Source of the DNA: Candidatus Hydrogenedens sp.
Lineage (GTDB): Bacteria; Hydrogenedentota; Hydrogenedentia; Hydrogenedentales; Hydrogenedentaceae
Direction: 5' to 3'
NCBI GenBank assembly: GCA_035378955.1
Contig: DAOSUS010000065.1
Coordinates: forward strand, 1 to 17,111
Length of the DNA stretch: 17,111 nucleotides
This document shows, piece by piece, positions 8,287 through 14,544 of the stretch (positions are counted from its first letter, which is position 1; each line of letters begins with the position of its first letter). Under the pieces are notes generated by a model. It made no database searches. It had not been told where the DNA came from and saw nothing but the letters and a program-made list of their open reading frames with translations. The position numbers and the translations under genes were made by a program.

Positions 8287-8324
8287 AAAAGGGAGGAGCG
8301 GCAGGCTTGGGCATTCCTGCCGCT
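8287..8324 (-). terminator. GC-rich hairpin with short U-run (terminator/attenuator candidate)
   Basis: On the minus strand AGCGGCAGG (opposite 8316-8324) and CCTGCCGCT (opposite 8297-8305) form a perfect 9-bp stem with a 10-base loop, followed by CCTCCC and TTTT. The U-run begins 6 bases after the stem, so termination may be imperfect. A weaker competing pairing exists just upstream (CCGC with GCGG around the AAATATA loop). It ends the candidate RNA and lies 80 bases upstream of the first kinase gene. Confidence 0.5.
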
Positions 8325-8445
8325 ATATTTGCGGGGGGTGTCTGAGAAATTGCTCTGTAGGCGCAAGAGGAAAATTCATATTCAACATTTATATTGAAGT
8401 TTTGGGCTGGTCTGAGGAATCGGGCATACGCAATTCCCAAACACC
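8287..8445 (-). ncRNA. Candidate structured non-coding RNA (about 159 nt), class unknown
   Basis: Transcribed on the minus strand, the 5' arm GGTGTTTGGGAATTGC (opposite 8430-8445) pairs with GCAATTTCTCAGACACC (opposite 8337-8353). This gives 14 Watson-Crick and 2 G-U pairs with a single bulged U. The two G-U pairs would be C-A mismatches if the plus strand were transcribed, which favours the minus orientation. Inside the closing stem a small apical hairpin (8381-8398, TTCAATA/TGTTGAA) is visible, flanked by mostly unpaired strands. A GC-rich hairpin follows (8297-8324). The region is clearly richer in GC than its surroundings, and the predicted promoter start falls on the first base of the stem. 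Size and shape (closing stem, open centre, apical hairpin) resemble 6S RNA. I cannot match a known consensus, and a leader RNA of the kinase operon is equally possible. Confidence 0.55.
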
Positions 8446-8451
8446 AAATAT

Positions 8452-8481
8452 ATAGTAGCACAATATATAGTGGTTTGTCAA
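8452..8481 (-). promoter_or_regulatory. Strong sigma-70-type promoter for the candidate RNA
   Basis: On the minus strand there is a perfect TTGACA (opposite 8476-8481), an 18-base spacer, and TACTAT (opposite 8452-8457) preceded by TGC, giving an extended -10. The predicted start at 8445 lies 7 bases past the -10 and coincides with the first G of the long RNA stem. It is the closest match to consensus that I see anywhere in the window. Confidence 0.65.
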
Positions 8482-8737
8482 GTGCAATTTTAAAAATTTT
8501 TTATTATTTATTTTAGCGATTATAAAGAAATAAAGAAGAAATAGTAACTTTTCGTATAAGAAAAATTTTATACTAAATTCTTAAACTAATCGGACATAAA
8601 ATATCTAAATTGAAACTGATTATATTTTATACGGAGTGTAAAATATGGGGTAACAATATATAGTAGATAAAAGAAAAAAAGATTTTATGTTATTGTAGAA
8701 ATAGACTATTTAATGGTAAGTAAAATTTATTTAAAAG
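8482..8737. other. AT-rich intergenic stretch between the RNA promoter and the pnt promoter
   Basis: No gene is seen here. The stretch is very AT-rich and contains two imperfect inverted repeats: GTATAA (8554-8559) with TTATAC (8568-8573), and ATATTTTATAC (8622-8632) with GTAAAATAT (8638-8646, two-base bulge). The octamer TTTTATAC occurs in both. These could be operators for the pnt operon, but in DNA this AT-rich they may be chance. Confidence 0.3.
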
Positions 8738-8767
8738 TTGAAAAATTTTACAATCATACCTTATAAT
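8738..8767 (+). promoter_or_regulatory. Promoter of the pnt operon
   Basis: TTGAAA (8738-8743), an 18-base spacer and a perfect TATAAT (8762-8767) lie 77 bases before the pntAA start. AGAGGG (8832-8837) is the ribosome binding site, 7 bases before the ATG. This promoter would drive all three pnt genes. Confidence 0.6.
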
Positions 8768-8844
8768 ATTAATTTAATATATCTTGTTTTGTAAACTCAA
8801 TTGCTTTTCAGAATGAATAATTAAATGATTGAGAGGGTATTTTT

Positions 8845-9972
8845 ATGATTTTTATTCCTAAGGAAGTTTACCCCAAAGAGACTCGAATACCAATAGTCCC
8901 TGATACGGTAAAAAAATTGGTAAAGTTAGGAGCCGAAGTATGCATTGAGTCTGATATGGGGTGGAGTTGTGGTTATTCGAATGAACAGTATATAGAAGCA
9001 GGAGCGAAAGTCGTATCACGAGAGGAAGGATTAAAAAATGCAGATATTGTTTTACGATTAAGAAAACCTCCTATTGAAGAAATAAAATTACAAAAGAGAG
9101 GTTCTCTGCATATTAGCTATTTGGAACCCTTCTTTGATTTTGCCATACAGGATGAATTTATTAAGAATGAAGTTAACGCAATATCTATGGAAATGATTCC
9201 GCGAACAACATTAGCCCAAAAGATGGACGCTTTGAGTTCACAAGCAAATTTAGCGGGTTATGTTGCGGTTATAGTTGCTGCGAATAGATTACCTATGGTA
9301 TTTCCCATGATGATGACACCCGCAGGAACATTAAAACCAATTCGTATATTCATTATTGGTTGCGGTGTTGCTGGTTTGCAAGCAATAGCCACAGCGAAAA
9401 GATTAGGAGCCCGAGTTGATGCGTTTGATACAAGACCTGTGGTTGAAGAACAGGTATTATCGTTAGGAGCGAAATTCGTAAAAATTGATGTAGGACCCAC
9501 CGGGCAGACAAAAGATGGTTATGCACTGGAACTTACGGAAGAACAGAAACAAAAGCAACGGGAAGGAATGAAAAAGGTTATAGCCCAATCGGATGTTGTC
9601 ATTACAACAGCACAGGTTTTTGGTAAAAAGGCTCCATTATTGGTTACCAATGATATGATAAAGGCAATGCGACCGGGTAGTGTTATTGTAGACCTTGCTG
9701 CAGAAACCGGTGGAAATGTGGAAGGTTCAAAACCCGGTGAAGAAGTGATTATAGATAATGTGATTGTTATTGGAGCGGAGAATTTTCCGGGACGTGTTGC
9801 AGTTCATGCCAGTCAAATGTATTCCGCTAATTTAGGGAATTTGATTGAACATTTCTGGAATAAGGAAACAAAGTCTTTTAATTACAAATTAGAAGACGAA
9901 ATATTAAATGGATGTTTAATAATTCATGAAGGTAAATTAAGAAATGAATTAATACAAAAGGCAAGGAGCTAA
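8845..9972 (+). CDS. pntAA: NAD(P) transhydrogenase subunit alpha part 1 (NAD-binding domain I)
   Basis: This 375-residue soluble subunit carries the NAD(H)-binding domain I of the proton-translocating transhydrogenase, which transfers hydride from NADH to NADP+ at the membrane's cytoplasmic face. The Rossmann motif is IIGCGVAGLQAIATAKRLGA (GxGxxG at 172-177). The RQD loop that contacts the domain III nucleotide is intact with the exact spacing known from Rhodospirillum rubrum: Arg120, Gln125, Asp128. Further family marks are FDTRP, MRPGSVIVDLAAETGGN and GRVAVHASQMYSAN. The length matches the separate alpha-1 subunit of three-subunit enzymes, not the fused PntA of enterobacteria. It has a good ribosome binding site and promoter and is followed after 2 bases by pntAB. 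Alanine dehydrogenase is a homologue, but the context and RQD loop exclude it. Confidence 0.95.
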   Translation: MIFIPKEVYPKETRIPIVPDTVKKLVKLGAEVCIESDMGWSCGYSNEQYIEAGAKVVSREEGLKNADIVLRLRKPPIEEIKLQKRGSLHISYLEPFFDFAIQDEFIKNEVNAISMEMIPRTTLAQKMDALSSQANLAGYVAVIVAANRLPMVFPMMMTPAGTLKPIRIFIIGCGVAGLQAIATAKRLGARVDAFDTRPVVEEQVLSLGAKFVKIDVGPTGQTKDGYALELTEEQKQKQREGMKKVIAQSDVVITTAQVFGKKAPLLVTNDMIKAMRPGSVIVDLAAETGGNVEGSKPGEEVIIDNVIVIGAENFPGRVAVHASQMYSANLGNLIEHFWNKETKSFNYKLEDEILNGCLIIHEGKLRNELIQKARS

Positions 9973-9974
9973 CA

Positions 9975-10466
9975 ATGAAAAAAAGGATAGTAAAACTAAA
10001 TAAAATTCCCCTGATGGGATGGGTAAGTTTGGTGGTGTTTGTATCTATCCTATCCCTTTTATTATTGGGGAGTTTCCCAAAAGTGAAAGCAGAAAGTAAT
10101 GTAGGTTCTTCAGCAATACCTGCGGTTGTTGCAACAGAATGTGAGACAGAACAATCCTTGCCCAGTAGCAGGGCATTAAACCCCATGACATTACTTTTGT
10201 TTACTTTCTTAATATCGGTATTTCTTGGAGTAGAAATTTTGACCAAAGTGCCATCACAACTTCATACGCCCTTAATGTCCGGGTCTAATGCTATATCGGG
10301 AATAACAGTCGTAGGTGCATGCTTAGCTGCGGGACAAGGGAGAAATTCGGTGTTATTGATAGGTATTGGTGTAATCGCAATGATTTGTGCCATGATAAAT
10401 GTTGCCGGTGGTTATCTTGTTACAGACAGAATGTTAAGAATGTTTAAAGGGAAGGAAAGGAAGTAA
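9975..10466 (+). CDS. pntAB: NAD(P) transhydrogenase subunit alpha part 2 (membrane), N-terminally extended
   Basis: Residues from about 55 to 163 are the small membrane subunit: LLLFTFLISVFLGVEILTK, then the conserved LHTPLMSGSNAISGI, then two more hydrophobic helices ending in TDRMLRMFKGKERK. This part contributes to the proton channel together with PntB. The unusual part is the first 50 or so residues: a basic N-terminus, a hydrophobic stretch (about 14-35) and a KVKA-ES site resembling a signal peptidase cleavage site, then a polar linker. Separate PntAB proteins are commonly about 100-140 residues. The long form is supported by a strong ribosome binding site (AAGGAG, 6 bases before ATG 9975); no comparable site precedes an internal ATG. 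It is 2 bases after pntAA and 2 bases before pntB. Confidence 0.88.
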   Translation: MKKRIVKLNKIPLMGWVSLVVFVSILSLLLLGSFPKVKAESNVGSSAIPAVVATECETEQSLPSSRALNPMTLLLFTFLISVFLGVEILTKVPSQLHTPLMSGSNAISGITVVGACLAAGQGRNSVLLIGIGVIAMICAMINVAGGYLVTDRMLRMFKGKERK

Positions 10467-10468
10467 CC

Positions 10469-11884
10469 GTGAACGAAACTATTAAAATATTAATTGAAGT
10501 TGCCTATATGGTATCGGCGGTTACCTTTATTTTAGGTCTGAAAATGCTCAGTAAGCCAACAACCGCCATTAAGGGAAATATCATTTCTGGATTAGGTATG
10601 TGCCTTGCTATTGCAGTTACGCTTGTCAATCCGGTAATCAAATCTTATGAGTGGATAATAATCGGAGGACTTATAGGAAGCATTATTGGAGCCATTGCTG
10701 CGATAAAAGTCCCGATGACTTCTATGCCGGGATTTGTTGCATTTTTCAATGGAACAGGCGGACTTGCCAGTATGTTAGTCGGTTGGTCTGATTTTCATGT
10801 TACATATAAAGGTTATGGGGCATATAGCCTGGAAAATATTGTATTAATACTTGCAACTTATCTGGCGATGTTAATCGGTGGAGTTACCTTCTCAGGAAGT
10901 ATGGTTGCTTATGCAAAGTTAGAAGAAAAAATTCAAGGAAAACCAATTCTATTTAAGGGACAGCAGTTAGTAAACGCTATCGTATTAGGATTGTCTATCA
11001 TAATTGGAGTTCTTTTCTTTGCCAGTCCTAATGGTCCTTTAATGTATCCAGCAGTTATTTTGTTAATGATATTATCAAATATTCTGGGTATTTTAGTTAC
11101 TATCCCCATTGGCGGTGCGGATATGCCTGTTGTTATATGTTTGTTAAATAGTTATTCAGGTATGGCAGCATGTGCATCCGGTTTCGTATTAAATAATACA
11201 GTACTAATCGTGGCGGGGGCATTAGTCGGTGCAAGTGGTATTATTCTTACAGCAATTATGTGTAAAGCAATGAATCGTTCCCTTGCTAATGTCTTATTCA
11301 GTGGCTTTGGTTCATCTGAAGGGTCAGTTAGCACATCTGAGACTGGTGAAGTAAAAGCATTATCACCTGAAGATGCCTATTTCGTATTAGAGGCGGCTCG
11401 TTCTGTTGTATTTGTTCCTGGTTATGGTATGGCAGTTGCACAGGCTCAACATGTGGTAAAGGAACTTGCGGACTTATTAGAAAAAAATGGGGCAGAGGTA
11501 AAGTATGCCATTCACCCTGTTGCAGGTCGTATGCCAGGTCACATGAATGTCTTATTGGCAGAAGCCAATGTGCCTTATGACCAATTATTGGAGATGGACG
11601 ATATTAATCCGATTATCGACACAGTAGATGTTTGTATTGTTGTTGGTGCGAATGATGTCGTAAATCCGTCAGCAAGAGAAAATCCTAAGAGTGCTATCTA
11701 TGGAATGCCTATTATTAATGTAGATTACGCTAAAACCTGTTTTGTCTTGAAGCGTTCTCTCGCATCGGGTTTCTCTGGTGTTGAAAACCCGCTATTCTTT
11801 AAAGAAAATACACGAATGATTTTTGGAGATGCTAAACAGACATTAACAGCAATTATAAATCAGTTCAAGGAAGCACAAGAGTAA
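10469..11884 (+). CDS. pntB: NAD(P) transhydrogenase subunit beta
   Basis: This 471-residue subunit has an N-terminal membrane domain (about residues 1-265, eight or nine helices, including GFVAFFNGTGGLASML and IPIGGADMPVVICLLNSYSGMA) and a C-terminal NADP(H)-binding domain III. Domain III shows VFVPGYGMAVAQAQH, HPVAGRMPGHMNVLLAEA, VGANDVVNPSARENP and LKRSLASGFSGVENPLF, all hallmark segments. With PntAA and PntAB it completes the enzyme that uses the proton gradient to make NADPH. Length and motifs are normal. The start codon is GTG, with a purine-rich AAAGGAAG ribosome binding site inside the end of pntAB. A clear terminator follows 25 bases after the stop. Confidence 0.96.
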   Translation: MNETIKILIEVAYMVSAVTFILGLKMLSKPTTAIKGNIISGLGMCLAIAVTLVNPVIKSYEWIIIGGLIGSIIGAIAAIKVPMTSMPGFVAFFNGTGGLASMLVGWSDFHVTYKGYGAYSLENIVLILATYLAMLIGGVTFSGSMVAYAKLEEKIQGKPILFKGQQLVNAIVLGLSIIIGVLFFASPNGPLMYPAVILLMILSNILGILVTIPIGGADMPVVICLLNSYSGMAACASGFVLNNTVLIVAGALVGASGIILTAIMCKAMNRSLANVLFSGFGSSEGSVSTSETGEVKALSPEDAYFVLEAARSVVFVPGYGMAVAQAQHVVKELADLLEKNGAEVKYAIHPVAGRMPGHMNVLLAEANVPYDQLLEMDDINPIIDTVDVCIVVGANDVVNPSARENPKSAIYGMPIINVDYAKTCFVLKRSLASGFSGVENPLFFKENTRMIFGDAKQTLTAIINQFKEAQE

Positions 11885-11908
11885 TATAAACTATTCTTGG
11901 TATTTTTA

Positions 11909-11950
11909 TAGCCCTTGTTGTAGCAAATATAACAAGGGCTAATTGCTTTT
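11909..11950 (+). terminator. Intrinsic terminator of the pnt operon
   Basis: TAGCCCTTGTT (11909-11919) and AACAAGGGCTA (11931-11941) form a perfect 11-bp stem with an 11-base loop, followed by TTGCTTTT. It starts 25 bases after the pntB stop. The opposite strand has no U-run, so it acts for the plus strand only. Confidence 0.85.
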
Positions 11951-12199
11951 GGAAGGTAAATGTTTGTTGATAGTTATTGCGAAGATGTGAGACAAATGAG
12001 ACAGGATAGAATGGATTGGATAGAGGGGCGAGGATAAAAAAATTAAGGAAGCAAGATATTATTATCTATCAAATGAGTGATAGTATACTTCTCCCATTAA
12101 TAGTTTCATATAACCATTCTCATTTAAAAATTATTAAAATCCTCTTTGTTGATAAGTTATAAATAGGAAAACACAAATAAGATGATGTGTTCTTTTAAA
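11951..12199. other. Convergent intergenic gap between pntB terminator and aconitase
   Basis: I see no gene here; all frames are short. Near its right end, on the minus strand, AACACA (opposite 12186-12191) and TGTGTT (opposite 12170-12175) form a 6-bp stem followed by TTCC. This is a weak candidate terminator for aconitase. Confidence 0.4.
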
Positions 12200-14476
12200 T
12201 CACATTTCTTTTTTTGAGAATTGTTTCCTAATAATGTTCAATGCACCACCCGATTTATACCATTCGATTTGTGTGGCGTTGTAAGAATGGTTTGCTAATA
12301 GGGTTTCTTTTGTTCCATCGGAGTGATGAATGACAACGGTTAGAGGTTTTTGTGGTGAAAAGTCGTCAAGACCTAATATATCAATCTTATCATCTTCTTG
12401 AATTTTATCGTAGTCTTTAGGGTCTGCAAAGGTAAGAGCAAGAATTCCCTGTTTTTTTAGGTTTGTTTCATGGATACGAGCGAAACTACGAACGAGGATA
12501 GCCTTTACACCTAAATATCTCGGTTCCATGGCAGCATGTTCGCGGGAAGAACCTTCTCCATAGTTTTCATCACCAACTACAATGGTTCCTATCCCTTTTT
12601 GTTTATAAAAGCGTTGAACCTGTGATACAGTTCCATATTCAGAAGTTAATAAGTTTTTTGTAGTATTTGATTTGTTGTTGAATGCGTTAATAGCACCCAT
12701 GAAACAATTATTAGAGATATTATCAAGATGTCCTCGATATTTTAACCATGGTCCTGCAGGGGATATATGGTCTGTTGTGCATTTTCCTTTGATTTTTAGT
12801 AGAAGATATAAACCTATAAGGTCTCCATTGTTTGGAGGGAAGGGTTCTAATAATTGTAATCGTTGTGAATCAGCGCGCACATCTACATTTAGGTTTTGAG
12901 ATTGTTCTGCAGGTGGAACATAGCCAGAATTACTACATACAAAACCGTTTCTGGGAAATTCGTCACCTGTAGGAGGGTCTAACATTACTTCGACCCCTTC
13001 TTCATTGATTAATTTATCGGTTAACGGATTAAATGTAATATCTCCGGATAAAACTAACGCTGTTACGATTTCTGGGGAAGATACAAAAGCATGAGTTTTA
13101 GGGTTACCATCATTCCTTTTTGCAAAATTTCTATTAAATGAAGTTACAATTGTATTCGGTTCATCATTAGGACTATAGCGATGTCTTGCCCATTGGCCAA
13201 TGCAAGGACCACATGCATTAGCAAGAACAACCCCATTTATATTCTCAAAGTCTTTAAGTATACCATCTCTTTCAATTGTTTCATGTATTTGTTCAGACCC
13301 GGGAGTTATTATAAATTCTGCTTTTGCCTTTAATTTTTTGGATACTGCCTGTCGTGCAATAGATGCCGACCTGCTTAAATCCTCATAGGAAGAATTTGTG
13401 CATGAACCTATCAAACCTACCTCTACTTTGAGAGGCCAGTTGTTTGCGATAGCCTTTTCTTTGATTTGAGAGATAGGAGTGGCTAAATCAGGTGTGAATG
13501 GACCATTTAAGTATGGTTCCAGTGTGGATAGGTCTATTTCTATTACTAAATCGTAATATTTTTCGGGAGTTAAAACAACATCCGTATCAGGACATAGTTC
13601 TTTGCTTAATGCTTCGCATAATTGTGCAACTTTTTCCCTGCCTGTGTGAAATAAATAATCTTTCATCCGTTTATCAAAAGGGAAAATAGAACAGGTTGCC
13701 CCTACTTCGGCACCCATATTGCAGATGGTTGCTTTGCCCGTGCATGAAATTGTCTCTACGCCAGGTCCAAAGTATTCAATAATATATCCTGTTCCCCCTT
13801 TAACAGTAAGAATACCGGCTAATTTTAATATCACATCTTTTGGAGATGTCCAGCCTTTTAATTCTCCAGTGAGTTTAACACCAAGAATCTTTGGGAATTT
13901 CAATTCCCAGGGAAGACCTGCCATAACATCTACCGCATCGGCACCCCCTACACCTATGGCTATCATTCCTAATCCCCCTGCATTAGGAGTATGAGAATCG
14001 GTTCCTATCATCATTCCGCCGGGGAAGGCGTAGTTTTCTAAAATTACCTGATGAATAATCCCTGCTCCCGGTTTCCAGAAGCCTATCCCATATTTTTGGG
14101 AAACACTGTAAAGAAAGTTATAAACTTCTTCGTTCTCTTTTAGTGCTTTTTGTAAATCGGATGTTGCCCCTTTTTCTGCCTGGATTAGATGGTCACAATG
14201 GACTGTGGTAGGAACGGCGACTTTAGGTCTACCTGCTTGCATAAACTGCAATAATGCCATTTGGGCTGTAGCATCTTGCATGGCAACCCTATCCGGATTG
14301 AACTCAATATATTCATCTCCTCTCTTAATTTCACGAATATCGGCTTTGTTAGATACATGGCTATATAGGATTTTCTCTGTAAGAGTTAGAGGACGGTTTA
14401 ACTTATCTCGAATTTCTTTTATATCATTTTGATAGTTATTTAAAACATTTTTTATTAATTCTAAATCAAACAACAT
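12200..14476 (-). CDS. Aconitate hydratase, mitochondrial type
   Basis: Aconitase interconverts citrate and isocitrate through cis-aconitate in the TCA cycle. This 758-residue protein has the length and order of the mitochondrial-type enzyme. The [4Fe-4S] ligands are Cys359 (GSCTNSSYED), Cys422 and Cys425 (NACGPCIGQW), with the same 63-residue spacing as in mammalian mitochondrial aconitase. Other marks are HCDHLIQAEKG, IGTDSHTPNAGGLGMIAIGVGGADAVD, the swivel-domain GDENYGEGSSREHAAMEPRYLG and VRSFARIHETNLKKQG. All active-site regions look intact. A good ribosome binding site (GGAG, opposite 14485-14488) lies 8 bases before the ATG. It lies 68 bases downstream of metXW and may be read from it or from its own promoter (TATAAT on the minus strand, 14529-14534, with a poor -35). 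Confidence 0.95.
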   Translation of the reverse strand: MLFDLELIKNVLNNYQNDIKEIRDKLNRPLTLTEKILYSHVSNKADIREIKRGDEYIEFNPDRVAMQDATAQMALLQFMQAGRPKVAVPTTVHCDHLIQAEKGATSDLQKALKENEEVYNFLYSVSQKYGIGFWKPGAGIIHQVILENYAFPGGMMIGTDSHTPNAGGLGMIAIGVGGADAVDVMAGLPWELKFPKILGVKLTGELKGWTSPKDVILKLAGILTVKGGTGYIIEYFGPGVETISCTGKATICNMGAEVGATCSIFPFDKRMKDYLFHTGREKVAQLCEALSKELCPDTDVVLTPEKYYDLVIEIDLSTLEPYLNGPFTPDLATPISQIKEKAIANNWPLKVEVGLIGSCTNSSYEDLSRSASIARQAVSKKLKAKAEFIITPGSEQIHETIERDGILKDFENINGVVLANACGPCIGQWARHRYSPNDEPNTIVTSFNRNFAKRNDGNPKTHAFVSSPEIVTALVLSGDITFNPLTDKLINEEGVEVMLDPPTGDEFPRNGFVCSNSGYVPPAEQSQNLNVDVRADSQRLQLLEPFPPNNGDLIGLYLLLKIKGKCTTDHISPAGPWLKYRGHLDNISNNCFMGAINAFNNKSNTTKNLLTSEYGTVSQVQRFYKQKGIGTIVVGDENYGEGSSREHAAMEPRYLGVKAILVRSFARIHETNLKKQGILALTFADPKDYDKIQEDDKIDILGLDDFSPQKPLTVVIHHSDGTKETLLANHSYNATQIEWYKSGGALNIIRKQFSKKEM

Positions 14477-14544
14477 AGGTGTATCTCCATAGCAAAAGGG
14501 GAAAATATTAATAGAGAGTAATGGATAAATTATAAAAGATAAGT

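Noticed and set aside
8331..8445. TPP riboswitch on the plus strand, suggested by GGGTGTCTGAGA
   Set aside because: Only the short CTGAGA-like string matches. The second conserved TPP block is absent, and pntAA is not a thiamine gene.
8337..8445. SRP RNA, RNase P RNA or tmRNA
   Set aside because: The GGAA-capped SRP domain, the RNase P GAGGAAAGTCC-type core and a tRNA-like end are all missing.
8178..8455. Two other short open frames (62 residues minus, 64 residues plus) over the same region
   Set aside because: They have odd composition, no ribosome binding site and no recognisable motif. Both run through the structured RNA region and the minus one overlaps the KdkA-like gene.
8285..8461. 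Minus-strand open frame of 58 codons from a GTG, ending in an Ala/Pro-rich stretch (GMPKPAAPPF)
   Set aside because: It overlaps the -10 box and the RNA stem, the GTG lies upstream of the predicted transcript start, there is no ribosome binding site, and the composition is explained by the GC-rich hairpin. A small protein is not fully excluded.
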